This document shows, one piece after another, positions 1-13,370 of a stretch of DNA of 32,803 nucleotides (positions within the stretch are counted from its first letter, which is position 1; each line of letters opens with the position of its first letter). The notes beneath the pieces are model-generated. The model did no database searches. It was given only the letters and a program-made list of their open reading frames with translations, and was not told where the DNA came from. This stretch comes from Campylobacteraceae bacterium. GTDB taxonomy: Bacteria; Campylobacterota; Campylobacteria; Campylobacterales; Sulfurospirillaceae. The stretch lies in NCBI GenBank assembly GCA_019162915.1, contig JAFLKZ010000013.1, positions 34,522 through 67,324 on the forward strand, written 5' to 3'. Position numbers and translations under genes: made by a program.

Positions 1-3000
1 TTTGTGTCCAGTGTTGTGATATCTAATTTTTCAACAGTAGCTACTTTTGCAAAATCTGTTGCCAAAATATCATTTGCACCGCTTATGACTAAAGTATCTG
101 TTCCATTATTTCCAATTACTGTAGTAGCTGATCGTAAATTACTTGCGGACAAGAAGCTAAAAACATCATCACTCGAACCGCCATCAATTTTAACAGCTAA
201 ATCCCCTGTTACAACATTAATAATATCATTTCCACTTCCGCCCAATAATGTTCCAATGGTATAATTATAGTTTTGAACTGTATTTCCACCATTGGCAAGT
301 TGTATATATTCTATACTTGAAAGATGTGCAAAGTCTGTTCCAGCAGTATTGATAGCATTAGAATTTGTTGTGTAAAGTAAGGTATCATTACCACCCTTAC
401 CATCTATTGTATCAGCTGTAGTTAAATTCGCTGGTGCAGACTCAAAAATATCTCCTCCAGAGCCACCAACTAAAGTCATATTTGTACCTAGTGCACTGAT
501 ATCAAAAGTTACATCATTTGCACCATCTGCCAATTGAATAATTTCCATATTGCTAAATTTAACATTCCCTATAACCCCTGCTGTTGTAGCAGTTACACCT
601 GAGAGACCGGAGAAAAACTTGAGAGTATCAGTACCGCTAGCCCCGTTGATACTTACCCACTGTGAGGAGTCATTTACGATAATAGTATCTGTCCCATCAT
701 AGGTTTTAACTGTTAATCTAGCTGTGTCACTTGAGCCTATAGCATCGTTATGAATATCTATGGTTCTATTATATAAGGTATTTGCATTTGTTGTGTCGAC
801 TAACATCATCCCAGCTGTTTGAGCATTTGAGCCAAGCGTGATTGTATTATTATTGCTCAGTTGCCCAGCTGTAAGGACTTCAAAATTTGTCTTATTGGCG
901 AACATGCCATCTGTCAAGTCTGATCCAGAAGAAAGCACAAGTGTATCCGTTCCACCAACACCAGCATTTAGTGTCTGATTAGAGATATAAAATGTAGTTG
1001 CTGTTATTGTATCGTTGTATCCAGCGGAAGTTGTTGCAGATAGCGTACTACCATTGAACCAACTTACATCAAGTGATATAGCTTGTCCTTTCGTGGAAGC
1101 ATCTATCTTGTTGAATCCTGCATTTGAGGAGGTAGAGCTTATATAAGCATATGTACCAGTAAATGCATTTAGGTCTAAGGTCTCTATATCATGAAGATTT
1201 GTAATAGTACCACTATCAGAGTATGTACCACTACCTATGATAGCTAAAGTATCATTTCCAGTACCTGCAATTATAGTATCTAGCGTGGTTAGATTTGCAA
1301 TACTGTAGTTGTAAATATCCCCTTGATTTCCGCCATTAATGGTGGCATTATAAGTCCCCATAGTTAAAGTATTATGTACATTTAGTGTATTATTTAACTG
1401 TATCACTTCTATAGAGTTTGCGGCGACACCACCAAAAATTGCGCCTGTTGAGTTGTCTATGGCTCCTGAATTAAGAAAATTGATAGTATCAATACCTGAG
1501 TTACCATCAAGGCTATCAGCTGATGTTAAATTTCCAATGGAATAATTAAAAGTGTCTGCGTTTGAACCACCAAGAAGGGTAAGAGTGTTACCATTTGCTG
1601 TACTCAAATCGCTAGCATCTAAAGTAATATTATTCACACCAAGACTTGAAAACTTAATCTGCTCAATACCAGTAATTGTAGCTTTAAAGTTACTAGAATC
1701 AACGGTTCCAGCATCTTTAAATTCTAGTATATCAATTGTTCCACTACTACCTGCAACTGTTATTGTTTGACCTCTCACAACAATAACATCGTCACTTCCA
1801 GTACCACCAAATACAGATAGACCATCTCCAAAACTACTTGCATCAAGTGTTACATTTGTTCCTGGCGTATAAGTCGTTGCTAAGTTAACTGTTTTTAGTC
1901 CATTTCCAGCATGTGCCGCACTGGTTCCTAGTGTAATGGTTGTTCCACTATAGCCTGTAAGGTCAAGTGTTTCAATATTGCTTACATTCGTAAATTGGTT
2001 ATCTGTTATGGCTGTACTTCCAGTTAAAATCAATTTATCCGCTACAGCATGCGCTCCGCCATCAACATAATCACCCAATAAGTCATCAACTGCAAAAGTT
2101 ATCGTATCATCACCAGCAGCAGTATTAATTGTATTGGTATATCCAATACCTCCTATGATAGTATCACTAGTAGTTGTTCCAACAACAGAAACATTGTTAA
2201 CATTAAGCGTATAACTAAAAGCTCCAGAGGCTAAACTAATGACTTCAACATCTGAAAATCTCTGAGTTAGTATCTCATTACTTGTATGTGTTGAAAAAAG
2301 AATCGTATCGCCTGCAACACCATTTGCTCCACCATTGATAACAGAAGGCAGATTAAACTCTGCCATATCGGTAAAGATGAGCGTATCATCCCCAGCATCG
2401 CCATAAAGACTATCTGCTCCACCAGCTCCACTTATCGTATCGTTACCACCACTACCATATATAGTTTCAACAGAAGCTGTACCCTGTATATAGTCTGCTT
2501 GATTTGAACCATAAACATTGTCAATACCGCCAATGGTGTCATTTGCCGCAGTATCTGCACTTCCACTCCACCCAAATGCAGTCTTATTTACTAAGTCTAC
2601 ATGTACACCTAAACCTGAGAGTAAATCATAGTATAACCAGTCACCCTGTCCCGATCTAGCCCCTGCGGAGCTGTCTCCATAGAGGATATCTCCAGATAGA
2701 CCACCATGCAAAACATCATAACCACTACCACCATACAGTGTATTTTTTGTTCCCGCACTATCAGTCGCAACATTACTGTTACCATATAAATTATCGTTAC
2801 CTGCTCCACCATCTATCGTATCAGGACCCGTACCTCCATAAATCACATCATTGTCTGACCCACCAAAGATAATATCTGCACCACCTGCACCATTAATAGT
2901 ATCATCTCCCGTATTGCCCCAAATGGTATTGGTAGATTCATTTCCCGTAATAATATCTTTTGCAAGCGTTGTATTAGAACTATTTGAACCAGAAATATTT

Positions 3001-6000
3001 TCTATGCCTTTTAAGGTATCTGTTCCAACACTTGTAATAACAGCAGTAGCATCACCATTATTATCCAAAGTAAGATTTGCACCATTTGTCCAAATATAGC
3101 TTACGGTGTCGCCAGCTGTTACATTTGTACCACCATCGATATAGTTATTGCCACCTATTCCAAAAAAAGTATCATCTCCTGCCATTCCAAGCAAAGAGTT
3201 ATTAATAGCGCCAGAATCATCAATAATAATATCATTATAGTCCGTACCACGAACATTTTCTACATTAATGATATAATCTGTCCCACGCGTTGCAGAAATA
3301 GTTTGCCAGCCTTTATCTTGAAGTTCTACTCTTACACCAGCTGTATCAGTGACACCATCATTAAGATAATCAACCCAATCACCTAATCCATTGGTGTGAG
3401 AACCACCATCAAGATAGTCACTTCCTGTGCCACCTTTGAGTGTATCATCTCCAGCTGCCCCATAAAGATAATTCGACCTTTCATCTCCAACGATGGTATC
3501 AGATCCTGCACCACCTATAATGTTTTCAATTTCTGTAAATGTACTTTTGACTGTTGCTGTTAAATCGCCACTGATTTTAACGGTTCCAGCTGTCATATTA
3601 ATATCTAGATTTGCAGTACCAACATCTACAAAGTCTATGCTGTCTCCACCATTTTCAGTTGTCTCGCCACCTGTTATCGTGTCACCATCAGTATTGCCAT
3701 AAAACAAATCATTTCCAGCGCCACCCAATAGTGTATCAGCGCCACCACCACCTTTAAGCGTATCGTTATCATCTCCACCATCAATATATTCATTTAACAA
3801 TGCTGAATTTCCGGTAATAACATCATTTCCATCATATCCGTAAATCGTTGCAAGAGATGATCCAGCAACAGAACCTAAAATAACATCGGCATATTGTGTA
3901 CCGCCTAGAGTCTCAACGCCATTAATAGCATCGGTAAAAATGGTATCGGTTGTTGCACCTTGGACTATAGTTGCATACCCAGCATTTGCGGCAAGATTTG
4001 CATTAATGGCTACACCGTAATAATAACTTGCCGTATCGGTTCCAGCTCCACCATATACGGTATCGCTACCATTTTGCAGACCAAAAGCATCATTGCCAGC
4101 TCCACCATAGAAAATATTGGTTCCGATATCCGCTGCATAACCATAATCGAGATTAAATCGATCATTCCCTAATCCACCATAAATAACATCATTGCCTGCG
4201 CCACCAAAAAGATAATCTGTTCCAGTTTCTACACCATTGACTGCCGCTACGCTATTGTCATCTCCATAGATAGTATCATTTCCATCACCACCATAAATAA
4301 CATCATTGCCAGCTCTCCCTATGAGAGTATTTGCAAGTCCTGTAGTGTCATTATCACCGATGATAGTATCGTCCGACATACTTCCCGATACATTTTTGAT
4401 ATTTTCGATATAGTCTTGGCCTGCAGCACCAGCTCCTGCTTTGTTTGCCAAGTCCACCGTGACTGCACCTGTTAAGGTATAATCTATAGTATTTCTTTCC
4501 GTATTCGCTCCACCATATATCGTGTCATTGCCAGTCGTCATAACTATCCAGTCATCACCACTATTGCCATAAAGCACATCTACGCCACTATTTCCAGTAA
4601 TAGTATCTGTTCCACTTCCGCCTTTTGCTACTGCAAAATTGTAAACACTATCCGTACCTGCACCGTATCCAGTGCCTCCGTCTAAGTGAACAACAGTACT
4701 CGCAGCAGTTCCGTAAACAGTTTGACCTGAGTTTAGGTTAATTTTAACACCATTTGTATCATATGTATAATCAAGAGTATCCCAACCAGAACCACTAACC
4801 GTATCGCTACCACCAGCTAGAACATTGTTTCCACCATAACCACGGATGACATCGTCATTAGCCCCACCAAAAACTGTATCGTTTAGTGCTCCACCATATA
4901 CGGAGTCATTGCCACTACCACCATCAAGTATGAATGCCTCATTAACAGGTCTGTATAACTGTGTAAAGAATTTATCATTGAGTCCACTTCCTAGAATCAT
5001 TTCTATTCCATGGTTTGCCGCTAGAGTATCTGTGCCAACATTGGTAGAATCTGGACTGGTCACCGTAATGCCAGAGACAGTTCCATCTGTTACCTCAATC
5101 GTACCATCAGCCAGTGCAAATGCAGTTACAGCTTTTGCAGAAGTAGCGTAGCTTAGTGTATCATTACCAGTGGTTCCGCTATCATATATAACATCATCTC
5201 CACCACCGCCATAATAGATATCACCACCATTCCTACCATCAAGATAGTCATTTCCAAGACCACCATCAAGTATATCAGCGCCAGCCGCGCCATAAAGACT
5301 ATCATTTCCAGCTTCACCATAAAGTGTATTGGATAATGTATCATTTCCTCTAATTGTAGCTATATCTGCGTATAAAATATCATTATTATCCCCACCTTTA
5401 AGGGTATCACCACCAAGTCCACCATAGAGTGTATTTTGCAATCCATCTCCATAAATGGTGTCATTAACATTACCACCTATGATATTTTCGATATATTGAA
5501 CAGATTGTTGTTCGCTATTATTTCCATTATCTAAGATTTGCAAGGTTGCTAGATTAACATTTATGGCTGTTACACTACTAGAAAAATCCATCGTATCAAT
5601 ACCAATACCACCATCGATAGTATCAGCTCCTTTACTAACAAAAATCGTATCGTTGCCACTACCACCTTTTAAAATATTGGCATTATCATCGCCAGTAATC
5701 TGATCGTCAGTAAAACCACCAGTAATATTTTCTATTGCATGAAATGTACTACTATTTAGTGTATTATTTATATCAACCACTATACCTGTTGTCATATTGA
5801 TACGAAGAGATTGACTCAAAATGTCAGAAAAATCAAGAGTATCGCTTGTTGAAGGACTATTTACAAGACCATCATCACCATGTACAATATCGCCGTCCAA
5901 TGCACCATAGATTAAATCATTACCAACTCCGGCGTAAATAGTATCTATACCACCACCACCTTTTATAGTGTCATTTCCTGCTTCACCGTAAAGAGTCTCA

Positions 6001-9000
6001 GCAATGCTACCTCCGTATATCTGGTCATTATTAGCACCTGTCTTAATTGTTTTCATTACAGCAGATACATCATTTGCACCATAAATTAAGTCTGCTCCAC
6101 CACCACTTTGTAGCGTTTCTATTGAATATATATCCACATAATCAGCTCCATCTCCAGAGACAAGCTCTAGGAGTGCACCATCGGCGCCAATAACAGTGTT
6201 TGTTGCAAGAGTAGCCGTAAGTGCTCCTGCTGTGGAGTAGTCAGCTAAGTCTGCGCCAGCACCACCGTACATCCTATCGTCACCACTGCCACCGATAAGC
6301 GTATCTCCACTATCACCTGCGTATAGTTTGTCATCACCACTGCCACCTACGAGCTTATTTGAAGCGTTGTCTGTAGTTGTCGATGTCGCATTCCAACCAT
6401 TACCACCATATATTACATCATCGCCACTGCCACCTGTGATAGTATCAGCGCCATCATAGCCGTATATCGTCATAGCCGAAGAGCCAGCAGTCAACTGGTC
6501 TGCACCTGAACCGGATTTAAATATCTCTATATTTGAAATACTATCAGTACCAATACTATTTACTGTATCCGAAACAGTTGTACCAGTCGCAAGGGTAAGA
6601 TTTTGAATCACTGTAGTATAGTCGATAGTATCTATCTCACTACCACCATCATAAGAGTCATTAGCATTGTCTATCGTACCGATTATAGTATCAGCTCCAG
6701 CATCACCATAGATAGTATCAGCTCCGGTATCACCATTTAGCAGATCATTTCCAGAATTACCGTGTATAATATTTGTTACACTGCTTCCGGTGATGGTGTC
6801 TCCATTTTGAGAACCTGTGATATTTTGTATATTGGCTATAAAATCATTTCCGGCACCACTATTTACAGTAACCGTTGCGAATTCTGTGCCATCATTAACT
6901 AAATCAACAATAATATTTCCAGCTGTCAATCCACCATAATCTATGGTATCTGTACCACCTGTTCCGTTTAGGCTTAGATGATTACTATCGTTTGAACCTG
7001 TAAGGGTAAATACATCATTGTCACTTCCCGTTTTGATTATCTCTATATTTGTAAATGTATCGGAAAGTGTGCTATTTGATAAATCTGCGAGTGATGCTGC
7101 TATCTTTTGGGCATAAATATCCACATATTTTGCTGTATTTGATGAATAGTCTGCAGTATCTGTTGTGCCAGTTTCCCCGTCTAGTAAATCCCCATCAAAA
7201 TTACCTGTCAGAGTATCATTTCCACCCCTGCCAAATAGTGTATTTACTGTTCCGCTAGCACCTAGGAGAGTATCATCTGCGGAGCCGCCTATAGCATTTT
7301 GGATGTTGTTCAATGTATCGTACACTAGTGGCGTAGCTGTATAGTTGGCTTTGGCAGTTCCTAGATCTATTTTAATAGAAGTTGCTGCAATAGATGAATA
7401 ATCAACAGTATTGGTATTTGCACCACCGTCTATAACATCACCATCAAGTCCACCAATAATAATATCATTTCCAGCATCACCATAGAGCGTATCGACTCCA
7501 CTACCACCTTTAAGTGTATCTGCGCCCGTTCCACCATGCAAGATATTTACATTTGCATTTCCAATGATAGTATCATCAAATGTAGAACCTGTGATATTTT
7601 CTACATTATAAAGCGTATCTGTACCCTCTGTGGCAGCATTTCCTATGACTTGACCAGACCCTCTTGTAAGATCTGCGTCTATTTTAAATATAGCATCTGT
7701 ATAGTCTGCTGTATCAATACCATTCGCTCCAGAGGCATTTCCACCATAGAAAGTATCATTTCCAGAACCGCCAAAGAAAGTGTCATTCCCCGCTTGGCCA
7801 TATAGCGTATCTGCTCCTGCGCCACCTTTGAAGCTATCATTTCCAGATCCACCATCCATGATATTGATACTACCATCACCAATAAGAGTATCGTTTCCAC
7901 TACCTGTATAAATATTTTGGATATTTGCTAGAGAATCATAATTTGTAGCATCCGATGTTTGTATTATTTTTGACTGAGTCAAATCAGCAGTTAATGCTAT
8001 GGTTTGAGCCGAATAGTTTATGCTATTTGTTCCACTCTCACCATCTAATAAGTCATGGGCTCCATTTCCACCAAGATTACCTGTTAGAGTATCATTCCCA
8101 GCCCCGCCATAGAGTGTGTTTGCTTCGCCAGATTTTCCAGTGATAGTGTCATCACCACTACCACCACGGAAATTTTCTATATTTTTTATTGTGTCATTAA
8201 GTCCAGATGCTACAGTTACTATAGCTGGGTTCGAGCCATCAAGTGTTACACTTAGATTATTTGCGGTTCCAGTGTAATCAACGATATCTATGCCAGTGTA
8301 ACCATCCAATACATTTGTGCCACTGCTGCCAAAGATCGTGTCATTGTTTTTTGAGCCTGTGAAGTTCTCTATACTTGAGAGCACATCATTTTTACCAAAT
8401 TCATCAACAAGTGTTCCTGATGCAAGATTTACTATGGCACCAAAGATGGCTGTGGCATTTGAGCTTAGGTCAACAGTATCTGTGTCATTTCCACCAATGA
8501 GTGTATCGTTTCCATCACCACCATAAAGCGTATCGTTACCATTTTGACCGTTTATGATATTATTGTTTGCATCACCCTTGATAGTATCACCAGAGGCTAG
8601 GTTTGTACCTAAAATATTTTCTATGCCAGAAACGGTATCAGTTTCAGACCCTATAGCTATAATTCCCGTAGCTAGATTCGCATTAATGGCATTTGCTGCA
8701 CTATCAGTGTAGTCAATAGTATCAATCCCGCTATCAGCAGTATTTGAGCCACCATAGAGAGTGTCATTACCTGAATCATAGTTAAAAGTATCATTTCCAG
8801 CCATACCCATCAGAGTATTTACCTGAGAATCTTTTCCAGTTATAGTATCGTCATAGCCAGAACCAACAACATTTTCTACATTTGAAATCGTATCTGTGCC
8901 ATCACTTGCACTTGTTGCAACTCCAGTTTTTAAGCTAATAGTTACGCTACTTGTTGCACCTTGATATGATACCACATCGCTTAGTGTACCATCATTTCCA

Positions 9001-12000
9001 CCATCTATAACATCATCTCCCAGTCCACCATATAGAGTGTCATCACCGTCATCGCCATATATGGAGTCATTACCCTCTTTCCCAAATATCGTATCATTGT
9101 CTGCGCCACCATAAATAGTATCAGCCCCCAGCCCACCATCTATATAGTCAGCTCCATTATCACCCCAAAGTCTGTCGGCTCCATCCAAGCCATAGATAGA
9201 ATCATCACCACTAGAGCCGTACAGTGTGTTGGTGCTATCATCGCCACTCATAGTGTCGTTCGCGCTAGAACCTTTGATTATTTCGATTGCATTGAGAGAA
9301 TCAGTGCCAGCATAGGCTCCTGTTTTTGATACTTGTGAGCCTACTTGTACCAAGTTCAGAATTATTTTTGTATTTAAATCTGAATAATCAGCAGTATCTA
9401 TTCCTGATCCACCATCAAGTGTATCACTGCCACCATATCCTTTAAGAATATCATCACCACTATTGCCATAAAAGGTATTGTTTTCATTCCCTCCAACAAT
9501 AGTATCATTACCCATAGAGCCTTTGATTACTTCTATATTACTGATACTATCAGTCTCAGTTGAAGCGCCCCTAAAAGTAGTAACAGAGATGGTCGAACCA
9601 TTTGAAGTTGCTGCTATATGGTCAGAACCACTATTGATAGAAGAATAATCAATAACATCTATGTCAGCTCCACCATCAATTACATCTGCACCATAGCCAC
9701 CATCTAATGTGTCGTTACCTGAACCACCTAAAAGAGTATCTGCTCCATCGTTACCAAAAAGACTATCATTTCCACTACCACCACTCAGTATATTGATGCC
9801 ATCGTTTCCTGTGATGGTATCATTTCCATTGGAACCTGTAATGTTTTGAATATGAATAAGCGTATCTAAACCTTCTCCATTCACGGTACCGCTATAAAGA
9901 GTGTCATTATTAATTGTTGCTACAATGGGTCCGCTAAAACCAGTATAATCAGCTGTATTACTTCCATCTCCACCATCTAGAGTATCGTCTCCTGAGCCAC
10001 CAAAAAGAGTATCATTTCCACTTTCGCCATATAATGAATCATTGCCAATACCACCTTTGATCGTATCGGCACCATCTCCACCACTAAGTGTATCAGCACT
10101 GTCACTTCCTATGATCGTGTCGCTATTTTGTGTCGCAATAATTTTTTCGATATTTTTAAGAATATCCACATCCCCAACACCAGCGTAAACAGTACCTGCT
10201 AGAACAGTTGTTCCTCCACCAGCATTGTAATCAGCAGTGCTAAGGTTAACAATAATACCATTGGTCGTAAAATACGAATAGTCAGCTGTATCTTGACCAT
10301 AGCCACCATCAAGCGTATCGTTACCAAGCCCACCATATAAAATATCATTTCCGGTATCACCAAATAAAGAGTTATCTGCATTTGAACCTAAGATGGTGTC
10401 GTTGCCATCCATTCCCGTGAGATTTTCAATATTTGATATTAGATCCCTATACAAAGAATTATTGCTCAAATCTCTTAAAATTACACTACTTGCAGCTAAA
10501 TTAGCATAAATATTATCAACAGTTGCATCTGAATTGAGAGAAGAATAATCTATCTTATCTTTTGCCGTATCTGACTTATACCCTTCATTTCCGCCATAGT
10601 AAACATCACTTCCTTTACTAGCAAAAAACAAATCACTTCCACCAGAACCACCAATAAGTGTATCAGAAGCATTTCCACCTGTCATAGTGTCAGCTTGGCT
10701 TGTACCAATTACTTTTTCAATACTTGTGAGTGTATCGCTTCCTTCTCCAATTACCAAGCCTGTTGATAGATTGACAGTTATGGCTGAGGCTGATACACTA
10801 TAATCTGCCGTGTCAGAACCAGATGCCCCTGTTAATAGATCATTTCCAAGTCCTCCGGATAATGTATCACCTTTTTCTCCAGCATAAAGGGTGTCATTTC
10901 CTTCGCCACCGATAAGGGTATTAGACAAATCCAATAAGCCATTAGTATTTCCAATATTATCACCATAGACAATATCATCACCCTTGCCACCATTGAGTAT
11001 ATCTTTTCCCAGTCTTCCAACAATGATGTTACTACCATCATCTCCTGTAATCGTATCATTGCCAGATGAGCCATAAATATTTTCTACACTATCAAGTGCA
11101 TCACCAGTCGTTGCTGTTATGCCTTGAGAGAGCATATTGACCGTTACACCACTGTCACCATATGCTTGATAGTCGATAGTGTCACTACCACCCCCACCAT
11201 AAATAAAATTTTGACCTGTTGTTTTTATTTGTGCTAAAAATGTATCATTACCGCCACCTGCAATGATTGTATTAGTTGTATTTGTTGAAAGTTTAAATAT
11301 ATCAGCTTGATTTGAGCCAAAGATATTCTCAACATATCTAAGTGTATCTCTATCTGTAGCTGAAACGGTGGCACTCGCATTTCTATAATCACTCAAGTCA
11401 ATTTCAAGATGGTTTGAGGCATCTACATATCGATAATCTGCCCAATCTTTTGATTGTACATATTCAGTTAATGCAGTTGGTGAAGATGGGTTATTGTATC
11501 CTCTACCATCTAAGACATCATTTCCATCAAGTCCACTTAATGTATCACTTGCCAAATAACTGCCGATAATAGTATTGCTAAAAGAGTCACCAATAAGTGT
11601 ATTAGCAAGGGCAGAAGACGAACCAATAATATTTTCAATATTTTTAAGTGTATCCACACCATCACCAAGGGCATACTGACTACTTAAATCTACATACAAG
11701 TTACCCGTAAAATTTCTATAATCAACGGTATCTAAACCACTCCCACCATCTAAGATGTCATCACCGCCACCACCAGAGATAGTGTCGTTTCCTCCAGTTA
11801 TAATCCCCAATGTTTCACCACTAGTACTATTAACAATATAATCATAGAGATGGTTATTGGAGGTATTAATCAAAACATCTGTCATATTGGATGGAATATT
11901 TATTTTTGCATCACCATCTATGATATCGTTGCCATCGCCACCATAGATAATGTCATCACCACCTATAAAGGCTGACATGGTATTATTATCAAGATTATTC

Positions 12001-13370
12001 GCATCAAGCTTGCTATAAACTAAAACATTGTTGACTAAAGAGGAGGAAAGTGTTAACTCAGAGTCACCAATGATTTGGTCAACCCCTTTTCCACCATCAA
12101 GGGTATCGCCACCCAATTTTATAGCATCTAAAGAAGCATTTAAAGTATAATCAAAGTTACCAATTAGCTTATTATCAGAATCATCCCCGACGATATGATC
12201 ACTATAATTTGTACCTACTATGTTTTCTACATTAAGCACTATTGTAGCAAGGGCTGCCTCGCCACCTCTGACATTAATGGAACCTTCTTTATCACCAGCG
12301 AGTTGAACCTCTATACCATTGATGATTTCTGGCAATTCAAACTTACTAATTTTTGAAAAGTCAACAGTGTCCACATTGCTTCCACCATCGATTTGAAGCT
12401 CACTAAGATGACTGTAAATATAATCATTACCAGCTCCACCATCGATAACATCAACACCACCGTTTCCATCTATAACATCATTGCCTTCCATGCCTTTTAA
12501 TGTGTTATTGAGTGCTGTACCAGTGATAGAATCATTGTATTTTGAGCCTGTAACATTTTCGATATCATTTTTAACAAATTTATCTTCTACAACAACCCTT
12601 TGTTCTATTCCATCTTCGGTAATGACTGTCGTTGCCTGAGCATTGTAGCTATTGTAATTTGCGCTCGTAGCATCTAGTGTTGTAGCTCTAGCCAAATCGA
12701 CAATGACACCTTCACTATCATTAGCATATCGCTCATTCGTGACAGGATCAATTAAAACTTTTTGGTATACTCCACTAGCTTGGGTATAAAGAACATTGCT
12801 AGGATCTAATGTGATAGCTGCTTCAAAAGCTGTTTGGTCAAAACTTCCATTGTTCAATATCCATTGTGCTTTACTATCGTTATATATGCTTTCATAAGTA
12901 CTATCAGACACAACTTTATCAGCTGTAAAATTTCCCAATATTGCTGTTTTATAAATACCATTTTTTTGGAGAAGAAAGGTATTTGAATACTTTGTAATAA
13001 ACTCGTAACTTACAGTATCGCTTCCCTTTCCACCATAAATAATATTTTGACCAGCGCCACCTGATATAAAATCACTGCTGCTGCCAACCATACTATCATT
13101 GGTGCTAAGCATTGCAATGGATTTATCATATAAAGAAATAAGTGCTTCTCCATAAAGAGTATCATTGCCATTGCTTCCATAAATAGTGTCAGAGCCAAAA
13201 CCACCAATAACGGTAGAATCTTGCTTGCCTGTATAAACGATGTTATCATTAGGTGTCGTGTCAAAAACAAAACCAAGATCAGGGGCTACATGTACACCAC
13301 CAAGGTTTCCATAAACTTCATAGTCAGCTTTATTGTCAGCATAGTTATAATCATCTTCGGTATAAATATT
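1..13370 (-). CDS. Giant RTX repeat protein, main part (runs off left edge; upstream frame break)
   Basis: This is an open minus-strand frame of about 13.4 kb with no in-frame stop that I could find, continuing past the left edge. It encodes dozens of glycine/aspartate-rich nonapeptides (GGxGxDxLx type), which in RTX proteins bind calcium and form beta-rolls outside the cell after type I secretion. About 30 modules of roughly 100-130 residues recur: two to four nonapeptides, an 'xDTxDYS' strand, a 'V.NLxxG' strand, then 'DTLxxIENIxGSxxxD'. From about 2300 down to 1 the canonical nonapeptides thin out and other beta-rich repeats take over ('xxETLDLTG', 'TITLGTxAxxAG'). Upstream the frame is closed by a TAA at 13373-13371; the N-terminal part lies in another frame (13286-14470), so one base is missing near 13370. 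The C-terminal secretion signal should lie left of the window. The likely role is a giant surface adhesin or S-layer-like protein; no ligand is evident. Confidence 0.88.
2300..13230 (-). repeat. RTX (hemolysin-type calcium-binding) repeat region
   Basis: Degenerate 27-nt units encode GGxGxDxLx nonapeptides in clusters of two to four. The clusters are separated by 'DTxDYS...VNLxxG...DTLxxIENIxGS' spacers, and I counted about 30 such spacers. The first canonical pair is encoded near 13200-13150 and the last clear cluster near 2470-2400. A shadow frame offset by one keeps the same register from 13276 to 2609, which indicates that no indel shifts the frame inside the array. An unusual non-repeat insert lies early, at about 12560-13000. 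Confidence 0.9.

Noticed and set aside
2300..13230. CRISPR array or other DNA-level tandem repeat
   Set aside because: The repetition is at protein level (GGxGxDxLx); unit lengths and spacers vary, and the reading frame is maintained throughout.
1..13300. Many open frames of 60-100 codons on both strands across the RTX region
   Set aside because: They are shadows of the repetitive RTX frame; their protein texts are low-complexity and lack ribosome binding sites.
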